From: Burkholderia ubonensis subsp. mesacidophila
Lineage (GTDB): Bacteria; Pseudomonadota; Gammaproteobacteria; Burkholderiales; Burkholderiaceae
DNA length: 64,000 bases
NCBI RefSeq assembly: GCF_002097715.1
Contig: NZ_CP020738.1
Span: 2,976,001-3,040,000, forward strand
Direction: 5' to 3'
The notes below the pieces were generated by a model, which worked only from the letters and a program-made list of their open reading frames with translations, was not told the DNA's origin and searched no databases. Shown here in pieces: positions 58,501 to 64,000 of the stretch. The first letter of the stretch is position 1; each line of letters begins with the position of its first letter. The translations under genes and the position numbers were made by a program.

Positions 58501-58929
58501 TCACTGTGCCGCCGCGGCGCTCCGGATCGAATCGACGAGCGACGCGTTGTCGTAGCGTCGTCCGGCGATGCCCCATCCGCCGTCGACCGCATGGACGACA
58601 TTCACCCAGACCTGCGCCGGCGTCAGCCGCCCGCCCGCTCGCTGCAGCACGATCGCGGTCGCCCGTTCGACGAATTGCCGCTGCGCGTCGGGCGCCGCGA
58701 GCGCCACGGCGGGCAGCTTCAGTTCGACGAACGCCGCGAGATCCGCGCGTCCGCGCACGAAAGTCCGGTTCCGCGGCAGCACGGTGAGCGTGCCCACCAC
58801 GTTCGGCGCCAGAAACGCATTCCCGGTCAGTCCTTCGACATCCAGCAGCGCATCGGTCAGCTCGGCAAACACCGGCCCCTCGTCGTCCGGCGTGAAAACC
58901 CCTTCGGATACTGTCAGCGTGATCGGCAT
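58501..58929 (-). CDS. Tautomerase family protein (4-oxalocrotonate tautomerase-like)
   Basis: 142 residues with the obligatory Pro2 after the initiator Met (MPITLTVSEGV), the general-base N-terminus of tautomerases. Later blocks FAELTDALLDVEGLTGNAFLAPNVVGTLTVLP and FVERATAIVLQRAGGRLTPAQVWVNVVHAVDGGWG suggest two tandem beta-alpha-beta units in one chain. Substrate unknown. It is divergent from a TetR gene with an inverted repeat between, so it is probably repressed by that regulator. Confidence 0.82.
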   Translation of the reverse strand: MPITLTVSEGVFTPDDEGPVFAELTDALLDVEGLTGNAFLAPNVVGTLTVLPRNRTFVRGRADLAAFVELKLPAVALAAPDAQRQFVERATAIVLQRAGGRLTPAQVWVNVVHAVDGGWGIAGRRYDNASLVDSIRSAAAAQ

Positions 58930-59003
58930 CGCACACCTCCTGGTCAGGTCATCGGAATCGTGACGTAATATAAATATCAGTCACTCTCTATACCTTAGAC
59001 ACT

Positions 59004-59034
59004 GATCGCTCTCTATTCAAGATAAAGAGCGGTC
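59004..59034. promoter_or_regulatory. TetR-type operator
   Basis: A 31-bp imperfect inverted repeat centred on 59019 (11 of 15 pairs; outer arms GATCGCTCT and AGAGCGGTC) in the divergent promoter of the tautomerase and TetR genes. Confidence 0.6.
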
Positions 59035-59053
59035 TCTCTGAAACGAGCCAGTC

Positions 59054-59650
59054 ATGCGTTATTCGATCGAGCACAAGCACGAAACCCGCGCGCGCATCCT
59101 CGATGCCGCGAGCCGCCTGTTCCGCGAGGAAGGGTATGGCGGCTCCGGCATCGGTCCGCTGACGAAGGCGGCGGGCGTCACCAACGGCGCGTTCTACGGC
59201 CACTTCAAATCGAAAGGCGAAGCGTTCCGCAATGTGGTCCTCGCCGGCCTCGACCAGCTCCGGCAAGGTGTCGCGGCGTTCAAGGCCGAGCACGGCGCGC
59301 GCTGGTGGTCGCCGTTCGTGTCGTTCTATATGGGGCCGCGGCGCACCTGCGCGCTCGGCGAGAGTTGCGCGCTGCCGAGCCTGTCGCCGGAAGTGATGCG
59401 CGCCGATGACGACACGCGCGATGCTTATGAACAGGCGTTGCGGCAGATCGTCGACGAAGTGTCGGCCGGGATGGGGGATGCGCCCGACGATGCGCGCGCG
59501 ATCGCGTTTCTCGCGCTGCTTTCGGGTGGCACCACGCTCGCGCGCGCGGTGCGCGATCCCGCGCTGGCGGAGCGGATCGCAGATGCTGTCGGGCGGTATG
59601 CGGTCGTGATTGCGGAAGGCAAGGAGGCGCAGCCGGAGAAACGGGAATAG
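59054..59650 (+). CDS. TetR-family transcriptional regulator
   Basis: 198 residues. TetR DNA-binding domain at residues ~9-60 (HETRARILDAASRLFREEGYGGSGIGPLTKAAGVTNGAFYGHFKSKGEAFRNVV) and a ligand domain with GPRRTCALGESCALPSLSPEVMRADDDTRDAYEQALRQIV. It shares its promoter region with the tautomerase gene and likely represses both it and itself. The AT-richer defence-like operon begins 325 bp downstream. Confidence 0.9.
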   Translation: MRYSIEHKHETRARILDAASRLFREEGYGGSGIGPLTKAAGVTNGAFYGHFKSKGEAFRNVVLAGLDQLRQGVAAFKAEHGARWWSPFVSFYMGPRRTCALGESCALPSLSPEVMRADDDTRDAYEQALRQIVDEVSAGMGDAPDDARAIAFLALLSGGTTLARAVRDPALAERIADAVGRYAVVIAEGKEAQPEKRE

Positions 59651-59975
59651 CGGACTGCAGATAAGACGGTTCTTCGTGGATTTCCGTGGATGTCGCTTAC
59701 CAACCCATTTCAGCCCTGCGGCCCGACCGAACGCTAACGACGGCTTCGAAGATACAACTGTCACTCGTTCCTAGATTGTCCAGCCGGTCATCAGATAACC
59801 GACTCGTCACTTTGAGCGCCATACGGTTAGGCGAGGCCATCCCCACGGACAGGGGGTTAACCGCAAGCCGGCGCACCTGCGATATAGTGCGCTGTTCACG
59901 TCACCCCCTTCATCTCGATCAGCTAGGCGATGGGGTTCGACATAGCGTTATGCCCGACATCTGAGGAGCGAATAA
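59651..59975. other. Intergenic region before the two-gene defence candidate
   Basis: 325 bp with no convincing gene. GC content falls toward the right. A TATAGT box at 59883-59888 could be the -10 of the operon promoter, without a good -35. It appears to be the left junction of acquired DNA; no direct repeat with the right junction was found by eye. Confidence 0.45.
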
Positions 59976-61160
59976 TTGAGCGGCCAACCATTAGTAATTT
60001 TGGAAGACAAGAATAGCAAATGCCTCTCACTGCTTGCGACCGTTACTCTTACTGACTATTTTGCCCTCATTGCAGGAGCATACGAAGACCAAGGCGGCTT
60101 AGACGGGCAGCGAGCCCCGATTACTACAAAGACCGGCATGAAAATCCGGAGCCGGCTCGTCAACGACCTAAAAAATGGCGCAGTAATCCCGCCAATTGTT
60201 GTGGGTGCCGTTTGCGCTTCTACGATCGTGAGTCAACTTCAACGACTGACGACCTCACAGGAACTAGTCGACTTGCTTCGCGCGAAGAGTGTTGATCTGT
60301 CGATTATCGACGGCATGCAGCGCACGACTGCTTTGCAAGACGCCAAGCTAAATGCCAACAAAACTCTGATAAGAATTGAGTTATGGGTCGCAAAGAAGGT
60401 TGATAGTTTGATTTATAGAATGTTGGTGCTCAATACTGGTCAAGTACCTTGGGATCTAAAGCGACAGTTGGACACCTTGTATCGGCCGATCGTAAAGAAG
60501 GTCGAACAGTCCGTCCCGGGGGCAAGAATTATTGCTTTGGATGAGACGTTCCGTCGTTCCCAGGCAGGCGAATATCGGAGCACTCGGATTATTGAACTTT
60601 TCTTGGCGTTTACCTCTCGATCTACGGACGTAGATATCAAGGAGCGCGTTGCTGAAGAGTTCGCTAAGATCGACATAACTGAGGCGACAGCGAACGAAGA
60701 GTTCATGCCTTTATTCATTGACTCAATGAAATTGATGATCGCAGTCGACGGTGCTTTTGACCGCGCAAATAGGAAAGCGGGCGCCATAGCTGAGGCAAAA
60801 ATCAAAGCGGGTCGCGATATTTTCACTTCTGCGCCTGGCTCTATTGGTTTTATGGCCGCAGTGGCGGAAAAATTGTTGGGCGCGGCCGGCTTCGATTACG
60901 ATCTGGCGGCCGCGAAAAGCGAGCTCAAAATCGTCCGCGCCCAAATGGATAAGCTCATTACTTTTCTTAAGAAAAAATCTGATACCGATCTCGCCGAATT
61001 TCTCGATCTGGGAACCCTAAATCAAGTACTCACAGTAAAGTCGAGTCGGATAGGTGAATACCAACGAAACGTCTACAAGAAAGCGTTCACGGTGCTCATG
61101 GAGAAGACGGCGCAAGTTATCAAGCAAAACTCAATGACCCCATGCTGGCAAGCGCGCTAG
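59976..61160 (+). CDS. DGQHR/DUF262-like protein (ParB-superfamily nuclease-like)
   Basis: 394 residues. The start is TTG with GAGGAG seven bases upstream. SRLVNDLKNGAVIPPIVVGAV followed by LSIIDGMQRTTALQDAK (D112-G-M-Q-R116-T-T) is the layout of DGQHR/DndB and DUF262 proteins, with the G-x-Q-R-T core kept and Met in place of Gln/Gln-His. IYRMLVLNTGQVPWDLKRQLD is the usual following block. Such domains occur in phosphorothioation (DndB) and GmrSD-type restriction proteins. The rest is helical and unassigned. Codon use is far more AT-rich than the window average, indicating horizontal acquisition. Probable role: defence or DNA-linked sensing. Confidence 0.72.
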   Translation: MSGQPLVILEDKNSKCLSLLATVTLTDYFALIAGAYEDQGGLDGQRAPITTKTGMKIRSRLVNDLKNGAVIPPIVVGAVCASTIVSQLQRLTTSQELVDLLRAKSVDLSIIDGMQRTTALQDAKLNANKTLIRIELWVAKKVDSLIYRMLVLNTGQVPWDLKRQLDTLYRPIVKKVEQSVPGARIIALDETFRRSQAGEYRSTRIIELFLAFTSRSTDVDIKERVAEEFAKIDITEATANEEFMPLFIDSMKLMIAVDGAFDRANRKAGAIAEAKIKAGRDIFTSAPGSIGFMAAVAEKLLGAAGFDYDLAAAKSELKIVRAQMDKLITFLKKKSDTDLAEFLDLGTLNQVLTVKSSRIGEYQRNVYKKAFTVLMEKTAQVIKQNSMTPCWQAR

Positions 61161-61169
61161 GGTCGAAAA

Positions 61170-62270
61170 ATGAGTAAAAATATAAAAAATTTCATACAGA
61201 ATGATATTTTCGATTGGCTCGTGCAAAATTCGTCCGACCCAGCACAGGTTGCTGGGTTGAATCGCAAGAATTTTTGGATTCAGCCATTCGTAAAGACAGA
61301 TTCGAAACCAACCGAGAAGGAAAAGCAGCTTATCACCCGTTTCGAGTCAACGAAAGTGACGAGTCAGCATGAGGTCGATCTCTGGCGCTTCCGTATTGTT
61401 GACGAATCCGGGGCTCGACAGGTGATGATTGCCAACCTTCGCGGTTTCTTCGAAACCAGTGAAGCAGGGTTTCTATTTCCGTTCGAAATTGGGAAATCGA
61501 CCTTTTTGCAGCGACTTGACCTCATAATAGAAATGGGGCTTTCTGCCGTACGCCCAATTCCCAATCGTATATTGCTGAGTGCAACCACGTCAAAAGAGCC
61601 AATTCTTGAGGCGGATTTGGAAGATTATCTTCCCAAAGTGGAGACGTGGTCACTTAGCATGGATGACCCGTCTCGGGTCGAGAGTGATCGAGTATTAGTC
61701 TCTAAAGCGTTAGTAAACCTAGAAATTGACAATGCTCTCGTACGGCAAAATGGATTGGATTTTGCTGAGCTTGCGGTAACTTTGCCGGAGAAAGATCATG
61801 ATTGGCTCTTCGACCAGGTTTATTTTGCTATATCCTGCCGACGACCAGAGCATCTGTATCTAGCCCTTTACAGAATCTTCGAATTCTTTTTCCCCATGAA
61901 GGGGCTGATGTCTCTTAAAGCCCAGCTCGAATTTACGGGATCAATGTTGCAGTTACGCGAATATTGCAGGGCAAGCCTCAACTGGAATGTAAACCATCAG
62001 TATGGCGCACGCGCTGCGGCCGATTATGGCGGGACGGCTTTTGCAAAACTGTGTCTTGATCGAGAATTAGCTCCTGATGCCGACGAAGACACGGTGAGAA
62101 AGCTCAAAGCTGACGCCATTGAGAAAATCACCGAACTGCGCCACCGCTTGGCACATCAAACTTTTGACAAGGAAGTCGTCACACCCGACGACCTTGGTAA
62201 GAAAATCCGAGCGATACTGTCTCTGCTGATAGAGTCGTTCGGACAGTACGTGGAAGTGACAGGGGCTTAA
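61170..62270 (+). CDS. Uncharacterised protein with C-terminal HEPN-like R-x4-H motif
   Basis: 366 residues, AT-rich, nine bases after the upstream gene. The N-terminal half (NDIFDWLVQNSSDPAQVAGLNRKNFWIQPFVKT, VMIANLRGFFETSEAGFLFPFEIGKSTFLQRLDLIIEMGLSAV) matches no family I know. The C-terminal ~170 residues are helical (LDFAELAVTLPEKDHDWLFDQVYFAISCRRPEHLYLALYRIFEFFFP) and end with ITELRHRLAHQ: R324-x4-H329 is the RNase motif of HEPN domains. With the DGQHR-like partner it resembles a sensor/effector pair in which the HEPN protein degrades RNA upon infection. Function is inference. Confidence 0.68.
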   Translation: MSKNIKNFIQNDIFDWLVQNSSDPAQVAGLNRKNFWIQPFVKTDSKPTEKEKQLITRFESTKVTSQHEVDLWRFRIVDESGARQVMIANLRGFFETSEAGFLFPFEIGKSTFLQRLDLIIEMGLSAVRPIPNRILLSATTSKEPILEADLEDYLPKVETWSLSMDDPSRVESDRVLVSKALVNLEIDNALVRQNGLDFAELAVTLPEKDHDWLFDQVYFAISCRRPEHLYLALYRIFEFFFPMKGLMSLKAQLEFTGSMLQLREYCRASLNWNVNHQYGARAAADYGGTAFAKLCLDRELAPDADEDTVRKLKADAIEKITELRHRLAHQTFDKEVVTPDDLGKKIRAILSLLIESFGQYVEVTGA

Positions 62271-62556
62271 ATTCCACGGCAGCAGGAATCCATCCGGCGC
62301 TGTAGCGCCGATCTTCAGCCACAAAACATATTCAACGTTCAATGGCCGCTTTCCGGCGCCGAACAGACGCTTGGACGTCCCGATGGCGCCACGGACGAGT
62401 GACGCTTCCTGGACGAACGCCGACAGCCAGCCCCGCGCTCCCCGATAATCCTCGATGTTCTGACAAAAAACCCCGATCCGCGTCACCACGGATCGGGGTT
62501 CTTCGCTACGCGCCTGTTCCGGCGGCCCGTCACAAGCCGCCACGCGCACCACTTGC
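62271..62556. other. Right junction of the defence island and terminator region
   Basis: A weak hairpin (CGGCGC-TGTA-GCGCCG, 62295-62310) follows the second gene. Between ~62282 and 62463 the minus strand has an open frame with native-looking composition (LSAFVQEASLVRGAIGTSKRLFG) but no clear start, which could be a remnant of a gene cut by the insertion. The right end carries the terminator of the efflux gene. Confidence 0.45.
62469..62500 (-). terminator. Strong intrinsic terminator of the efflux outer-membrane gene
   Basis: AACCCCGATCCG and CGGATCGGGGTT form a perfect 12-bp stem with an eight-base loop; on the minus strand a TTTTTT run follows directly. It lies 57 bp past the stop at 62557. 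Confidence 0.85.
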
Positions 62557-64000
62557 TCAACGCGCAGCAACATCCTCCTTGCGCGCCGCATCACCAACCG
62601 CCGCCGGCGCATCCCCCCACCCACCGCCCAGCGCACGAATCAGGTTCACGGTCGACACCGCCTGCGTGCCCGTCAGCGCATTCGCCTGCAATTGCGACAC
62701 CAGCACCGAACGCTCGCTGTCGATCACATCGAGATAGCTGACCTCACCTTCCTGGTACTGCGTGCGCGACAGCTTCGCCGCGCGGCGCGACGCGTTGACG
62801 GCCGCATCCTGCGCGCGGATCTGGTCGTCGAGCAGCCGCAGATCGGCGAGGTTGTCCTCGACCTCGCGGAACGCGACGAGCACCTGCTGCCGGTAGTTCG
62901 CGACCTGCTCGTCGTACTGCGCGCGCGCCTGCTGCACACCCGCCGCACGCCGTCCGCCGTCGAACAGCGGCAGCGTCAGCGCGGTGCCCGCGAACGGCCC
63001 GAGCAGGAACGTACGGCTCGACCACATGAACAGGCTGCCGAGCGTCGACGCTTCATAGCCGAACGCCCCGGTGATGTCTAGCTTCGGGAAGTACGCGGAC
63101 TTCGCGAGGCCGATCCGCGCGTTCGCCGCCGCCATCGCGCGCTCGGCCGCCGAGATGTCGGGTCGCCGTTCGAGCAGCGCCGACGGCAGGCCGGCCGGCA
63201 CCTTCACCGCGACCGGCACGAGCGGCGTTTCCTTGAACGCGAAATCCGCCGGCGCCTTGCCGAGCAGGATCGCAAGCGCATGCTCGGACGCCGCGCGACG
63301 ACGCGCGACGCCGACCGCATCCGCCTGCGCGGTCGCCAGCTCATTCTTTGCGCGCGACACGTCGAGCTCGCTGATGTCACCTTCGTTGAAGCGGCGCTGC
63401 ACGAGCTTCAGCGCCTGATCGCGCAGCTCGACCGTGCGGCGGTACAGGTCCTGGTCCGAATCGAGCTGGCGCAGCTCGAAGTAGTTCTGCGCGACGTCCG
63501 CCTGCAGCGCGAGCTGCACCGAGCGGAACAGCGCTTCGCTCTGCGCCTGGTCAGCGCGCGACGCCTCGACGTTGCGGCCGACGCGGCCGAACAGGTCGGC
63601 TTCATACGACACCGTGCCCTGCGCGCGCCACAGCGTCGAGGTAGTCGGGCCGCTGCCTTGCGGCAAGGACTGCGACGCCGACGAAAGCCCCTGGCGCGTC
63701 GGCCCGAAGCCGGCGCCAATCTGCGGGAACCACTGCGAACGCGCCGCGCGGGTCGACGCGCGCGCTTCCTCGACGCGCGCCGCCGCGGCCTTCAGGTTCT
63801 GGTTCGCGGCCAGCGCCTGCGCCTCGAGCGAATCGAGCACCGGATCGCCGAACGCCTTCCACCATTCGCCGCGATGCGCGGCGTCCGACGGCTCGGCGGT
63901 CTTCCACGTGCCGGCCTGCTCGCCCGGTGCGAGCGTCGGCGCTTCCTTGAACGCGGCGGGCGTCGCGACATCCGGCCGCTTGTAGTCGGGCCCGACCGCG
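62557..64000 (-). CDS. Efflux outer-membrane factor, NodT/OprM family (N-terminus outside window)
   Basis: At least 480 residues; the reading frame continues past 64000. The visible start AVGPDYKRPDVATPAAF is the stretch immediately after the lipobox cysteine in this family, so only the signal peptide is missing. Two OEP repeats follow: LDSLEAQALAANQNLKAAAARVEEARASTRAARSQWFPQIGAG and SALLERRPDISAAERAMAAANARIGLAKSAYFPKLDITGAFG. It will pair with an inner-membrane pump encoded beyond the window edge. It differs clearly from the 7790-9310 channel, so the strain has two separate systems here. Confidence 0.9.
   Translation of the reverse strand, partial: AVGPDYKRPDVATPAAFKEAPTLAPGEQAGTWKTAEPSDAAHRGEWWKAFGDPVLDSLEAQALAANQNLKAAAARVEEARASTRAARSQWFPQIGAGFGPTRQGLSSASQSLPQGSGPTTSTLWRAQGTVSYEADLFGRVGRNVEASRADQAQSEALFRSVQLALQADVAQNYFELRQLDSDQDLYRRTVELRDQALKLVQRRFNEGDISELDVSRAKNELATAQADAVGVARRRAASEHALAILLGKAPADFAFKETPLVPVAVKVPAGLPSALLERRPDISAAERAMAAANARIGLAKSAYFPKLDITGAFGYEASTLGSLFMWSSRTFLLGPFAGTALTLPLFDGGRRAAGVQQARAQYDEQVANYRQQVLVAFREVEDNLADLRLLDDQIRAQDAAVNASRRAAKLSRTQYQEGEVSYLDVIDSERSVLVSQLQANALTGTQAVSTVNLIRALGGGWGDAPAAVGDAARKEDVAAR

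Noticed and set aside
59651..59975. Possible tRNA or attachment site at the left edge of the defence operon
   Set aside because: No cloverleaf and no matching repeat at the right edge could be found by eye.
1..64000. CRISPR array, complete insertion sequence or integrase
   Set aside because: No regularly spaced repeats, transposase or recombinase reading frames were seen on either strand.

Overview
The window is a high-GC proteobacterial chromosome segment. Gene content and codon bias (RND, PACE and Bcr/CflA exporters, a PlcN/PlcR pair, DUF3579, a QuiC fused to an HPPD-like domain, many LysR/AraC regulators) point to Burkholderia, most likely the B. cepacia complex and possibly a secondary replicon. 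This is inference from protein families; no rRNA, tRNA or core housekeeping cluster is present to fix the species. No complete insertion sequence, CRISPR array or integrase was seen.

Layout. 1-7.8 kb: a divergent aroQ/quiC pair (3-dehydroshikimate metabolism), a small unknown protein, a DUF899 protein, a PAS-AraC regulator with a long inverted repeat next to a branched-chain-type binding protein, and an MHS-family transporter. 7.8-13.6 kb: an RND tripartite efflux operon on the minus strand. 13.7-19.6 kb: a compact minus-strand operon (Fe/2-oxoglutarate oxygenase, AMP-forming ligase, thermostable-hemolysin/GNAT-like protein, Bcr/CflA exporter, DoxX) with a LysR gene upstream. It looks like a small-molecule biosynthesis and export cassette that I cannot match to a known product. 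19.7-23.1 kb: MarR/hydrolase/DoxX and an STM2901-DUF1493 cassette. 23.1-36.8 kb: a galactarate/glucarate regulon (FucU-type mutarotase, garD, kdgD, ketoglutarate-semialdehyde dehydrogenase, gudP) split by a 7-kb block that appears to degrade hydroxyaspartate (D- and L-threo-3-hydroxyaspartate dehydratases, an ornithine cyclodeaminase/iminosuccinate reductase-like protein, YheO-type and LysR regulators).

36.8-46.0 kb: a site-2 protease/DUF2167 pair, an orphan membrane protein and a six-gene organosulfur operon (MetQ/LLM monooxygenase/MetN/MetI/ferritin-like protein/acyl-CoA-dehydrogenase-like monooxygenase). 46.2-47.4 kb: a toxin-immunity-like pair in which the toxin gene carries an in-frame stop 25 codons before its original end, bounded by imperfect direct repeats. 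47.7-52.5 kb: a 2-hydroxycarboxylate transporter behind a good sigma-54 promoter, with a DctB/DctD-type two-component system. 52.5-59.7 kb: DUF3579, a hydrolase, phospholipase C with its PlcR accessory protein, a PACE efflux pump with a LysR regulator, and a tautomerase with a TetR regulator. 59.98-62.27 kb: an AT-richer two-gene operon, a DGQHR/DUF262-like protein followed by a protein ending in a HEPN-like R-x4-H motif. It is a candidate undescribed defence system. The window ends inside a second efflux outer-membrane protein.

The strongest candidates for something new are the 59976-62270 pair, the 13735-18452 biosynthetic operon, and the recently broken toxin at 46.6-47.4 kb.
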